Below are positions 12,349 through 24,520 of a stretch of 45,000 nt of DNA, piece by piece (position 1 is the stretch's first letter; each line of letters starts with the position of its first letter). Source of the stretch: Glandiceps talaboti. Its lineage: Eukaryota > Hemichordata > Enteropneusta > Spengelidae. The DNA lies in NCBI RefSeq assembly GCF_964340395.1, contig NC_135558.1, positions 565,001-610,000 of the forward strand. The letters are read 5' to 3'. The position numbers were made by a program, and so were the translations under genes. The notes beneath the pieces were generated by a model. It searched no databases. It worked only from the letters and a program-made list of their open reading frames with translations, and was not told the origin of the DNA.

Positions 12349-15300
12349 CTACAGTCTAGCTTTGTTGCTTCTCTTCATGGCAAGGCAGATATTTCCAGCT
12401 GGTTTATCAGCAGGCAACATTACCTACAAAGAAATGACAAAATCATTAGTTACATGAGGTACTATTGTGGAGAGCTCACTGCAAACACACATATATTGTT
12501 TTGTTTTGTGGTATGTACCCATAACAAGACAACTTGTTATTAAGTAACAGGCATATATCCTTTTATTAACCACACACCAAAATGCTTTCAGCAACACATC
12601 AACATATCACACCATTTCTGTAAGTAAAATAACTTGCAAAATCATCATTCTCAACCATCTTACAAATGTACAGAATCTAGTAATTGACACCAAGGTATAT
12701 AGGAAATACCCACAATCCTCCTTTCCAAAAAATGGCCTCAGCATATAGAATTTCAAGACATTTTTTGACATGAAAGGCAATGAGATCATGGGAGTCAATG
12801 GTTGTGAAAGTGCAGTGTTAACAGACCATAGTTAAAATGGCTGCCATGACAGCCATGTAGACAACTCTCACAATGGAAAGTGTTTTCAAATCGAATGGAT
12901 ATGTTAAGTGGATAATATCCATCAACTGACGAATATGAAGTCAAGTTTAGTATTACTGTGGCCAGTTGATGATGTCCACCAAAACATTTCCTGTATGTAC
13001 ATGTCATCCATAGTTTTACACTTTGTGATACGACTCACCTCATCCTTGTTTTCCATTCCAAACTTTGACAAATCAATTGTAAAATAATGACTATTTGGCA
13101 TTGTCATTTCCATCTCTTCCAGCTATAACAAAATAAAACATTTATTTCATTATTATCTTGTCCTACTGCCAACTTTGACTGACAGCTACTTGTTGTCGAA
13201 CTGGTGCAGTGAACCTTGGCATTCAGGACAGTTTTTTCCTCAATAATGTTCCTTGATGAGAGAGTTCAGCATCCAGAACATTTCTCCTTGCCTATTTTAA
13301 ATGATTGAAGGACTACACAAAGTAACTAATAAATTCAACTGTGATCACACTGATGGGTACAGAATGTCAAGATGACCAACACAGGGGGTGCACTTCTATC
13401 CTAATAACCAATTTTAACATTTCTCACTGTAGGTTGAGATTTGACGCCAATATAGTATTCCACTACATTACAGGTCACATCTGACAGTATTTACATAGCT
13501 ATCTTACAAATGCTTACTTCATCAAAGTAATATTATATGGCGATGCATTACCAAATCTATTGAAACCTTGCATATACAATGAGATTAACATAGTAACACA
13601 CCTGTGGAATTTGAAGCATAGCTTTAGTTTGAGTTAGGTACATAGTATATTGTACAGATGGGGAGAAGACTCCTTTATCTGGGGGGCCAGCAAACTCATC
13701 CAAGATGGTGGTCTTCACTATCTCCCTGTTGACAAAATATGAAAAATTACAAAATTATTGTTGAATAGAAATTGGAATTTGATTCCATCTTTTATAGTAC
13801 TAGTGACAAAGTTACCTTTGTGGAAAATTACTCAGTTGCTTAAAAACTAGATTCCAAAATTGTAACCTTATCATTACCACAAACTTATTGTAAGAGTGAA
13901 TGTTGTTGGACTCTAGGTTCATAGTTACAAATGAAGAAAATTTCTAATCCAGATGTGAATAAAAAATTTCAGTGGAAGTGAGTCAAACGTTTTAGCTGAT
14001 ATCTCATTCAGTACTATGACATATGATCATGAAGACAGCCCAATGTTTAGTAAAACCCTGGTAATGCTGACAAGATTGGGGGAAATATAGGTTCACTTCC
14101 AAAGAATGTTTTGAATGTGAGAAGATATTTTTCATTTGTAAGTACAACCTGTTGATGATATTAAATCAGATTGCTGAAATAACATCAGTGAAAACAATCT
14201 TGATAAAATTAATCATATGGAGAAAATGACATCAATGAAGGTTATTTTGAACATTCAGCAATGTGGAATTATCTGTAGACAAAGATATGTCTACATTAAT
14301 TAGATTAAATTTTGCAGTGCTAGTGGTGAACTCCAGCAAGGTATAATATTTTATGGAAGTCATATTTTTAGTTTCGGTTCCACTTCACATTTGTTGTATG
14401 TAATAAAATGTGAATACTCCTATGATAAATAAATATCACAGGTGAAATAGTTTGTGATTATAATTTTCAAATTGGCAGTTATATGACAGCTTATTTCCTG
14501 TATATATGAACAGTAAAGAAAATACATTTCAGGCACCAACATGTTTACTTTTCTTAAAGAAGTATGTAGAGTGAACAACATGTGCACTGTTAACCTTACA
14601 TATAGTTGATTTATCAGTTTTGATGGTAGAGTTATTACTAGTCTGGATCCCAATGTTGTTTCTAACTAAACCACAGTCTGGTCAAAGTCCCTCACAGCAC
14701 AAAAAATTGTTCATCCAATCAGTGAACCAGAACTGCTATACTGATGTAAACAGTGTATAAGTAGCATCCTGAGCTGACAATTATACCATATTTGGACATT
14801 ACATAACTGTCCCAATAAATACTAACTTTATGATGAACTGCGTTATTGGTTAGAATTTTGTGATTGATTAACAAAGACATGATATTAATGACAGTGAGTG
14901 GCTGTGGATGAATTTCAAATTGCATATCAGGACTTCTAGAGTAACGACTTTGACTTATACTGTGAGTGGAGGTGTAAATTGTAATGATACTATATAGGAA
15001 CTAGACTAAACTATTGCCACATTACAGGACTGTTTCATGTTAGTGTTCACTGGCTCTGTATGATACAAGCATGCAGAAACTAATAAAAAACTGCATGAAC
15101 ATTCTACACTTGAAGAGGAGGATTGCAATGTCTTGTTACACTTTGTCTAAATGAAACCATTTAAATGTACTGCAACTAAACACAGACATGCAGATACCAA
15201 TATTTTAAGGCCCAGTTACACAATGCAACTCATGAAACAATTCGACGAGGCTAGCAACTGCGACGGAGTGCGTACACGAAGCAACTAGTTGCATGGTGAG

Positions 15301-18300
15301 TCGCAAGAGCTAACTGTTGCACATGTGTAGATATATAAAAGTTACAAGTCATAGAGGTTATTAAGTCTTCTAGTGGCAGGAACTCGGCAGAAATGCTATA
15401 AAATTGCTTGTATTTATGAATAAAATGACTGAAAACTTGTTGAGGTATTGATAGTAAAACTATATTCAATTCGAAGTTCGCTTAGGGCGATGTTGATCTT
15501 TCTGACGTCGCTACTTGCATTCAAGTTTAATAAAAATAAATGATATTCAGCAGAGATCAAGCATTCATAGACGTTGTATACTATTGATAAGTGGTAATCG
15601 TGGTGATAAATCGAAATTATATCAAACATACTTGCTGAAATAGAATATTTATACTAAAAACATGGCGGCCATAACTTTGAACGTCATTTGACACATAGGT
15701 ATATGTCAAAGTTTATTATTTGCGACACGGCGATGTGGTTACACGGTGCAACTCATTTTGGTCAACGTGGGTGTAAAATGGGGCCTAGGATTTCCAGAAT
15801 TGGCCACACACCCCTACTAGAGCTGACCAGTGGTATGCCCTGGGGTTTGCACGGTGGCATGTTAGTTCATTTCATTTACACAAAATGTCACAAGAAACCA
15901 GACATTTAATCTTACTATCTGAATGTGTAGCATGTACAGTTTCTTATCAGAGTCTGCATGGTTTTATCAAACTGAGCCAGTGAATGGTAGCTTGACATGG
16001 GCTGTATATATCTTATTTTCAATAGGTCATTTGACAACTCATATATTATGAAATAATATATTGGCTGACTGGTAAATCCAGCTAATGTTAGAACACATGG
16101 CGAATAAACTTGGCAAGATGCCAAGAATTGTATAATTGTTTCATTATATTGGAGGGTCAAAGGTCAAGGATAGCCAGCACCCTCAAAAGGTATCAAAACT
16201 GTCTGTGCATGTAGCTGGTACATTGCTGTACTGTATTGATTAGAAGACCTAATATATTACATCACAGGGCTAAGGAACTTCATAGGTTAGGGAAACTATG
16301 TCTGTGTCACTGTATATCTAGGTTGAAATCAGAGCTATATCAAGTAGTAGAGCAAACACAACTTTACCCTGCTTTTGTCATTTTTAAAACATTTTACCAG
16401 CTACTTTCAGTACTATTTAGTTATCCATTGACTTGCACCATGTACTGTAAACGTAGCTATTTTTGTGACATGAAAATGTTGCTATTTATGGTCTTTAAGC
16501 TGCCAAACTTTCATGGATTTAGTATAAGCCTGGTACACTGTTATTTATATTCAAGAAGACATTTCAGTTAATAAATTTTTGTTGTCCAGCAAAATAAGTG
16601 AAAATTAATCTTTTAACGTCCACGTTTACAGATTTACTGAATTACTATCTATTACTTGAAGTTTTCCACATAATCCAAATATTAGCTACATTCCTTCAGA
16701 ATTACTATCTATTACTTGAAGTTTTCCACATAATCCAAATATTAGCTACATTCCTTCAAATGAGTGACTCAATGCAGTCACAAATGTCAACCATGGTGTC
16801 CACCCACTGAAGATGATACAAATTAGATTTATCTTAGGGAGTCTAACCTCTTTTCTACCTTTTACCATAGACCCTTTCTATGCTTTAAACTACCCCTAAT
16901 CCTAACTCCCTAGTTTGAATACAAATGTGTATCTATCTAACAGTGGGTCACTGTTCTCCATTCTTGTCTTTGCAAGGCCATAGAAGTTGTCAAATTTATC
17001 AACGCCAATGAAAGGAAAGTGTGTTTGACTGAGAAAATTTCCCAAATCAGCTATCGTTGTATAGCTTAACTATTGAACTGTATTCAAAATTGGAAGTCAG
17101 ATGTTTATATTGAAATCTTTTTTTGATTATATGATGGTCAATGCTTTATCACTGATGAAGGAAGACAATTACCATAAATATGAACCAAATCTTTGTATTT
17201 GTAATAAATCTGTTTAGACAATTTAGGCTCTCTGTTCCTTTGACAACGAAAATGTGACATCTCTAATTTTATCGTTGTATCTTTGTATTTTCTTACGGGA
17301 ATTGGACAGTAAGATCCAACATTATTAATGGTAGTATATCAGTCGTCTTGAACAAAATAGGAACATGAACAATATTTTTATACTATCCTTTTCAGCAAGT
17401 GGTTGTTGGTTATCATTTCTAGCAGAAAATTGTTTAACTGTTGACAATGATCACTTTGTTGAACATTTAGTCAACACTTTGACAGAACCACGACACATAA
17501 TAGTTAAGTATTAACTCTATATTGATTACTAAAGATAAATAAAAAAAGATGAGTGATTGATAATGGACCCTACCTAAACATTATTTTCTGTCGACTGAGA
17601 GATTGAGATACCATGGAAATGGCAAAGAAAATTTAAAGAAATTAATTCTACAGAATAAATATGTTATGACACCCCCTCCCAACAGAAAATTGACAACAAA
17701 CAACAAAACAAAACAAGCCTTTACAGAAGATGTAGACCCCCAACTGGTTTGTTGTATGACAAAGTTATCTGCAAATTTAAATTTGAACTTGAAGATGAAG
17801 GTCAAGGTCAAAGGTCTATCTGAGAAGTGATCTTACCTCTAGCAATGTAGGTGCACATGGTGTCTCTAGAGATGAAACTTCCAAATTTATTGAACAGTCT
17901 GATATTTGACCTTGAAGATGAAGGCCAAGGTTTTAATATCCAACTTGAAAGTTAACCTCTATAGATATAGGTGCAGACACTTGAGTGGTATTTTAGTATT
18001 ATGACCTAAGAACAATTAAGTTGCACACATTTTACACCATTACAGGAAAAAAATCAAGTATTAACTTACCAGGCTCTATCAAAGTTCAATCCAATGAGAC
18101 TATTGTACTTCCATTTACAATACACAGTTGTACAGAAAAACCTATCTGATACTTCAGGTAAAGTTGTAAACCTGTCTCTGGCAAAACCAACGAAACCAGA
18201 GTTGGTTGTTTTCAATACTTTCATACCCTTTATTCCTGCATATACTACTGGATTACCTGAAAGAATTTTTAATCATTCAAATGATAAATAATAACTCATA

Positions 18301-19545
18301 TTGATAATAACAATCTTTTGTAGGTCAAAATAAATTCAGAAATTTACTGGATGTAATCCAAATTTCTGTCATGGCTGTTGAAGACATGTGTGCAATTGTC
18401 AACGAATGGCTGTTGAAGACATGTGTGCAATTGTCAACGAATGGCATATAAGCAAAGTATTCACACTTAATAATGGTGTCCATCCACAATAATACATCTC
18501 ATCGAGTTAAGAGAGAAAACAATGTTAGTATATATGAATGGCTACATACCATTTCTCTCCTGAGTTACTTGGCAGAATCGTATAGCTTCCGGACTCAAGA
18601 TGAATGCATGAACATGCTCTTTTCCAGAGTGGTCTGTCCGTCTCCACGGTGCTTCCTCCATGTAAACATTAACTTTGGTAACTTGTGGATGGGTACTTAG
18701 AAAATGAGTGCATAGATCCATACCAAACTGTTCGATAGTAGCAATCTAGTGTGTGTATATGAATGATATGTTGTTAGCACAATTATGGTATGTTTCAATC
18801 ACCGGTATGTGTATCAAAAAATTATCCAAAAACACATACAAATTTAGCTCACCAGGTATATTTGCCCCTTTAAATTTCTTGTATGTAAAATCTGAGCTTC
18901 TTCTTGTTTATCACAATAGAATTAGGTTTCAATTTTGTTGTTTTTGTTACATTTTGTTTAAAGATTGCAACTCTATCTCAAGTTAAAGGCCCAAGTCACG
19001 GTAGGATAAGAAAATTAGTTGTTTGTCTGAGTTATGTATGCAAACAGTTAGTTCTGAACAAAAGAATGATCACATATAACTTATGGGTCACCTCATGAGA
19101 TAGCAATAATGTGAGAACTTGGGACTGAATTATGGGCCTTTACAGCTTCAATTAATTAATTAATTAATTCTAAATTACATTAATTTATGTAAATGTATCA
19201 GAAACTAGGATGTTTCCCTTCCTATTAAATCTAAAAATCTTCAAAACTTCTAAAAATTCTAAAACTAAATCTAAAAGTTTCCTAGAATTGATGGTTCACT
19301 CACAAAAAGACATCACTTACTCCTTTAGTTTTTGCTATTCCATAGACAGTATTCTTCTGTGTGTCTGTGGGAATGACATCACCGTTATCACCTCGTATGT
19401 AATCTTTTCTTGTTGCCAATGTCAGTTCTGTGTTGACTTCAACTTCTTTGATATGATGAATTGTCCCTTCACGTCGAATACGTAGTACGCGTACATTGTT
19501 CTTACCATACGCTGTTCCCTCCGCAATAAAATCTGCATGAGACAT
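12349..19545 (-). CDS. UOX: Uricase (urate oxidase), complete, six exons, 296 aa
   Basis: Uricase oxidises urate to 5-hydroxyisourate with O2, releasing H2O2, in peroxisomes. Exons in transcription order: 19321-19545, 18550-18745, 18070-18256, 13602-13725, 13039-13122, 12349-12423. All introns are GT-AG and every junction keeps the frame (891 bases including the TAG stop). Family blocks are intact: YGK (K15), IPTDT (T60), GFVGF (F162), DRFF (R179), SPSVQ (Q228) and NSHYF (N254, H256). These correspond to the Lys-Thr-His catalytic triad and the urate-holding Phe, Arg, Gln and Asn of characterised uricases. The length is close to the roughly 300 aa usual for animals. The C-terminus SNKARL ends in ARL, a type 1 peroxisomal signal. 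The start is the ATG at 19545; an in-frame TAA lies shortly upstream, though a 5' UTR intron is possible because CAG directly precedes it. Intron 3 is the largest (about 4.3 kb). No lesion is seen, so the gene looks functional. Confidence 0.97.
13726..18069. other. Large third intron of uricase
   Basis: No other gene is recognised here on either strand. It holds a 60-bp tandem duplication (16641-16760) and two related segments near 17790-17825 and 17910-17945 sharing a GACCTTGAAGATGAAGG-like stretch. Several AGGTCA-like words occur at 16150-16175 and 17798-17815. Confidence 0.6.
16641..16760. repeat. Perfect 60-bp tandem duplication
   Basis: Two adjacent copies of a segment starting GAATTACTATCTATTACTTG and ending CTACATTCCTTCA are identical over their length, which suggests a recent duplication inside uricase intron 3. 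Confidence 0.95.
18370..18442. repeat. 35-bp tandem duplication in uricase intron 2
   Basis: ATGGCTGTTGAAGACATGTG followed by TGCAATTGTCAACGA occurs twice head to tail with no mismatch. Confidence 0.9.
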
Positions 19546-19577
19546 GGCTGATATCCTTTGTAGAGATTATCTGTCAG

Positions 19578-19604
19578 AGGTCAGAGGTCAAAGATCAAAG
19601 GTTA
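19578..19604 (+). promoter_or_regulatory. Four nuclear-receptor half-sites with 1-bp spacing (DR1 cluster)
   Basis: On the plus strand the half-sites are AGGTCA (19578), AGGTCA (19585), AGATCA (19592) and AGGTTA (19599). Each is separated by exactly one base, so there are three overlapping DR1 elements 33-59 bases upstream of the uricase ATG. DR1 is the site type bound by RXR heterodimers of the PPAR type, HNF4 and COUP-TF, receptors known to control peroxisomal and urate or lipid genes in animals. Binding here is inference. AGGTCA-like runs also occur in the nearby introns and could be a genomic simple repeat. Confidence 0.45.
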
Positions 19605-19910
19605 ACAAGAATTGTCATACACCATATTGCCTGATGTAGTACAAAAGGTAAGTTGTCAGTTGATGATAAGGGCTGGTAGATGGCAAACACTACTTTAAAT
19701 TTCAATGTGTTACTTTTTTCATCACAATTTTACAGCCCCTTTCAGAAATTTCAATTGAAATTGTAATAATATTCAAACAATTAAAATGTCTGAGATGATA
19801 TTATACTTTATTACTAATCAAGTAAACTCTGGAAACAACATCTATTTATGGTTGCCATTGTGCAGCGCCCCTCTAGTGTTTTAGCTTTATAAGCTCACTA
19901 TGGATTGGGA

Positions 19911-20066
19911 TTAAGATTTAGGTTTGAAAAACAGATGTCTGGCAGAGCTATAGAAAAAGTTAGTCCTGAACAAGAGAATCCTATGACATATGTAATCCTT
20001 AAGGATAGCTTCACTGATGAGGTAACACTCATGCAAGAACCTGGGATTAAAACCTGGGCCTTTAAA
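19911..20066 (+). repeat. Dispersed repeat, copy A
   Basis: Shares an extended diverged match with 31560-31800. It begins at GATTTAGGT, runs through TGTCTGGCAGAGCTATAGAA and TCCTGAACAA, and ends at GGATTAAAACCTGGGCCTTT. No terminal features were found, so the element class is unknown. Confidence 0.7.
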
Positions 20067-20420
20067 GCAGGAGAAAGCTTGTGTACATTGTAACTGGGGA
20101 AAACCTGTTGCATGATAGAGTTAAAGGTAGCATCTTCCTTCTTATCATATACCCAATATCGATTCCAATGCAATTCAATGGAGAGCATGCGCATCAAACC
20201 TGGGCAATAATTTTTCTTATCACAGCCCAGCACACTTTCCCCAAATATGGCAAGTGGTGCGCTCATTGATATCCATTCACTCAGTGATTGGCTTTGTTAA
20301 TTTCGTCATTATTTTGACATTTCTGCAAATAAAATAATATTTCAGTGCCAATTTAAGTGATTATGTGATTCAAATGATATTTCTGTGCCACTACTTGGGG
20401 CATATGATAAAACCTTTACA

Positions 20421-20499
20421 GCCCGGATATGGGTTTTGCACTCCTTAAGTCGGGGCCCTTCCACCATATAACCTCGGGCTGCAAAACCCATATCCGGGC
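20421..20499. repeat. Hairpin with perfect 20-bp arms
   Basis: GCCCGGATATGGGTTTTGCA at 20421-20440 is the exact reverse complement of 20480-20499, with a 39-base spacer that itself contains CGGGGC and CTCGGGC. This is the core of a small palindromic element; no target-site duplication is apparent. Confidence 0.85.
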
Positions 20500-20554
20500 C
20501 ATCAAGATTAATACAGATCAGATTGATTTTTAATCAAACCAAACCAGCATTGGG

Positions 20555-20609
20555 TGGGTTCAAACTCAGACTGCAGTGGCAAGAGATACATGAGCTAACT
20601 GACAACCCC
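20555..20609 (-). repeat. Diverged tRNA-like SINE head
   Basis: Read on the minus strand it starts GGGGTTGTCAGTTAGCTCATG and continues through CTTGCCACTGCAGTC to GTTTGAACCC. It matches the head of the SINE at 20863-21153 in the CTTRCCACTGCAGTC block and B-box region, but has a different A-box region. The rest of the element is not recognisable next to it. Confidence 0.55.
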
Positions 20610-20862
20610 ATCCACCACCCCCATCCCCACACCCACCCCCACACCCACCTTTCCAGATCCTTTCATATACCTCAATACTGACATCACTGCCAATTTGTTG
20701 AAATGTCTGCTAGGGTCCCTAAAGAGGCAGAACAATGGACATTGTAGTTACAAAGTGTAAGATTCTCAATCCACAATGCTAGTGATCACTGGTTGATACC
20801 TAGCAGTCACTTACCAGCACTCAGATAATGTAACATAACAATATGTTCCATATCAATCCATT

Positions 20863-21153
20863 TTTTTATTTTTTTAATTTTTATTCAGGTAAACCAACGG
20901 GCATAAAGCCCATTTACAGGCACCTTTAAACACTTGTCACCCAAGAAGTCCAGTGAGGGCCATCCCTCATGGGTTCAGTGTTAATGCAGGAGGAAACCGG
21001 AGTACCCGGGGAAAACCTGCGTTGTTCGGTAGAGTCAAACTGAACGACACTCTTCTTACTTACAGCGTGGTAAATTTAATCGAACCCTGAATGGGTTCGA
21101 ACCCCGACTGCAGTGGTAAGAGGCAAGTGGTTTAACCACTTGGCCACCGACAA
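20863..21153 (-). mobile_element. tRNA-derived SINE, near full length
   Basis: On the minus strand the 5' head GGGTTGTCGGTGGCCAAGTGG contains a perfect RNA polymerase III A box (TGGCCAAGTGG, 21136-21146). About 35 bases on is a perfect B box (GGTTCGAACC, 21094-21103). The spacing and the GTGGCCAAGTGGTTAA start resemble a serine or leucine tRNA. A central domain follows with CAGGTTTTCCCCGGGTACTC and CCGGTTTCCTCCTGC, and the element ends in a GAATAAAAA/A-rich tail near 20863. It lies upstream of uricase in the spacer. Related pieces lie at 3291-3355, 20555-20609, 37395-38210 and in the array at 39815-40296. Which SINE superfamily the central domain belongs to needs a library search. Confidence 0.85.
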
Positions 21154-22225
21154 CCCATTGTTTCTGTTTGTGTACTTTATAGCCTTAATTATACTGTAAT
21201 TAACATCTTATGATAAATATTTACTTCATGAATAGTATAGCACCCGCATGAATACTATAAAAAGACCAAGCAGCACTCATTTGAGACTGGGGAGAACTCT
21301 GAAAGCATTTCAGTAAATAACCTAGATATTCATGATCGTACTATTAAACATGTACTCACTGTACAGTTTGTAGTGTATCTTTCTTTGTTTGGTCAATACC
21401 TGTACAAACACAACCTTCCTCTATTTCATAACAAATGTAAATTTCAGGGCTAATTATATAGGAATGAATTTGTCATGTTTATTTTCCTGAAATGGAAATT
21501 GACAAACTCAACAATAGATTTGACAGATGTACGTAATATTTGGTTAGGTATGCAGAATTGATGCTCCAAGTTAGACCAACCAATTGCATTTACTAATTAG
21601 TATGGTACATTTATTTATTTATTTGTTTATTCATTTAGTGAACATAACCAGTGCGGGAATTATTACAGGTACAATAAATGAAAAGAAAAAATATATTATA
21701 ACCAAAAAATAATCTAAAAATAAGCTATTAGAGTGACTGTATTTTGATATTAAACATATGGGCATTCCAGTAGATACTGATACATAAACAGATTTGTAAC
21801 TGGTATAAATTCCACCGCATGGGAGCAATAACTATCTCGATCTAGTCATAACCCTAGTCTAAGTTTAACCACAGTTGTCTCTCTCCAACGTCCATACAGA
21901 CTAGACACAAGTAAGAAACGAATGACCCTCATGTCAATGAGTCTCCTATTCTATTTGCATTGGTAAATAGATAAAGATAAGAGTACACATCATGTACATG
22001 TGATATGCGGGTCTATCCCCGAGTCTCTTCAGACTTTACACCACTCCAGTATTAACTAGTCCATTGGGAGATTTATCTATCTATTTTTTTTAATCTCATA
22101 TTCTTCAAATGTTTTGAGCTTGTTATTCACTTTTAGTTTATGTGAAGGAAAATGTCCTCAAATGTGTATTCTATTTAATCCCCCCCCCCCCACTCCCCCA
22201 AAGTTTATACGAGTATTGTTCAGTC

Positions 22226-22396
22226 TAGCTGCAATAATTATAGCGTTTTGCTGCGATTTTGAGGGTGTTTTGTCTGTTTTGGCGACTTTTTAAGTTTTGA
22301 TGTTTAACCCGCCGGTTAAACACCAAAACTTAAAAGTCGCCAAAACAGACGAAAAACCCTCAAAATCGCAGCAAAACGCTACAATTATCGCAACTA
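22226..22396. mobile_element. Palindromic MITE with 9-bp target-site duplication (Mutator-like)
   Basis: The whole 171-base element is one near-perfect inverted repeat: TAGCTGCAATAATTATAGCG at the left faces CGCTACAATTATCGCAACTA at the right. The arms run almost to the centre (around GCCGG near 22310). It is flanked exactly by TGTTCAGTC at 22217-22225 and 22397-22405. A perfect 9-base duplication is typical of Mutator-superfamily transposition, and the element is too short to encode a transposase, so it would be non-autonomous. The intact duplication suggests a fairly recent insertion. Confidence 0.88.
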
Positions 22397-22406
22397 TGTT
22401 CAGTCT

Positions 22407-23865
22407 TGCCACGTCGATATCCACACTGGCATGTTTACTACTTTATCTTTTTACTCTAGTCTACTAGTACATGTAGTAAGTATGTACAAACTAAACACAC
22501 ACATTCAAGGTCACACTTGCCATGTTTTGAAATACGTGCGACGTCAACAAGTGGCAATGCCCGTCAAAGAGGGGAGCCTACTTCACACATCACATACACG
22601 ATTCATTCATCATCATCCACAATGCATGGCCTACATCCTGGCGAATGTGTAGGGACCCTCATATCATTGCCACCCCTGCCCACACACGAACAATATAACT
22701 TATAAGGGACGCACCTTGGATGTACAACACTGAGATTCACACATGTCCATGTATCCATGTCTAGCTAACTGTGATTCTCACTTACACGTACACGCACACG
22801 CCAGATCTTGATACATGTATGCACTAAAAATGTCAGGTTGACCAGTCCTGGGGCATGTGGGGTGCGTGTTTGGAAGGGACACGACATTAACCAAAACTTG
22901 CAAAAGCATGGTAGTCAGTCTATGCAAAAGCCTCATGTGCATACCGTGCGTCTAGAAAAAATTAATGCCAGCCTGGCGTCAACAAAGATTGTTTGGTGGC
23001 AATCCCTAAATTTGAACTAGACTAGAGAGCAAAGCCCGAGATTTCTCCCGCTGTCTATAAATAACATATAAACAAAAACACCGACCTTTAGAGCGAGTAC
23101 ACGTTGAAAGCTAGTAGTAATGAAGTTGATGTTCAGCGATATGCTTCTGGGCTGGGCTTATTCAGTTTACGTAACACTGACAGACAGCTGGGTACCTGTA
23201 TATGTGGGAGAGCGGAGGCCAGCGTGTAGTTTTCGTCGGCGATTCCTGAAACACGGTGAGTGCAATGTGACGTATATCATGTACGTGTCCAAGTTTTTTT
23301 TCCTGAAACACATGAACGGTCGTAAATTACGATTGTTACCTCCTTTACCCTTATCGTCCAATCACAATCTAGCTGTCTCGAAGTATGAGGACGAAGGTCA
23401 CGCTAGGGTCACGGTAATATCTAGGTCAACCTCTCTCACTTAGTTATTATTACAATGACATGTGCAGTTATTCAGTATTGTATTTTAGAATCTCAAAAAC
23501 ACAAATCAATGACACACTATCTCCCAATATTAATAATGTTTAGTTCAATAGATGTCAAAGTTAAGGATATTTTTTAAGTTTATATATATCCCAAAGACTG
23601 CTAGAATCAGGCTGTACGATTCAAAGTGACCGCATGAACCGGCCTGTTGAGGGCATGATAACCACATGAGTGTCAGACTTGACTCTATAGTCACAGTTTC
23701 CTTCTTCAGCAGTGTCGGACCATTTGAAGGTGTGGAGCAAACTAGGTTTAGTTACACGACGCTCTTGAACCACAGGCAACGTCCCCTCTATACACCGGAA
23801 CAACCCCTGAATGAGAAGAACGCGCTACCATTGAGTTTGCAGAAGATCCAACACAGAATTTGAAA
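22407..23865. other. Presumed promoter-side flank of DNase II, no exon recognised
   Basis: About 1.4 kb upstream of the DNase II start codon. No clear TATA box or untranslated exon could be assigned. Open frames are present but show no family motif. Confidence 0.4.
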
Positions 23866-24104
23866 ATGTCCACTTTCAATTTCAAGTTTGTATTTCTCAG
23901 AACTGTCGCAGTGGTGGTGATAGTTAGTTTCCAAGCAGTACTGGCACGTGTTATTGGTGATGGTGGATTCACTTGCAAGGATCCAGATGGCAAATCGGTC
24001 GATTGGTGAGAAACAATTACAATGTTCTAGAGACAGCCACACGATTATGACTGTAGACTATAATTAAAAGTAATGGAATGTAATACAATAGGTGGGATTA
24101 ACAC

Positions 24105-24137
<33 letters not shown>

Positions 24138-24299
24138 TGTATGTATGTATGTATGTATGTATGTATGTATGTATGTATGTATGTATGTATGTATGTATGT
24201 ATGTATGTATGTATGTATGTATGTATGTATGTATGTATGTATGTATGTATGTATGTATGTATGTATGTATGTATGTATGTATGTGTGTATGTATATATA

Positions 24300-24392
<93 letters not shown>

Positions 24393-24470
24393 TTGTATAT
24401 AACTCGCTGAGTATCAATCTGCTAAGACAGTGCTCTATACCGCAGTGGCTGAGCGTAATAGTTTTTTTTC

Positions 24471-24520
<50 letters not shown>

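Larger units (their letters stand above)
19546..22216. other. Spacer between uricase and the MITE
   Basis: No coding exon is recognised. Besides the DR1 cluster, dispersed repeat A, the hairpin and the SINE, I see only AT-rich single-copy-looking DNA and a C-rich run near 22181-22192. Confidence 0.5.

Noticed and set aside
20421-20499. Perfect hairpin as a transcription terminator
   Set aside because: Intrinsic terminators of this type are bacterial. In this animal DNA it fits a palindromic repeat better.
21093-21146. A genuine tRNA gene
   Set aside because: A and B boxes are perfect, but the acceptor stem does not close and the sequence runs on into a SINE central domain and tail.
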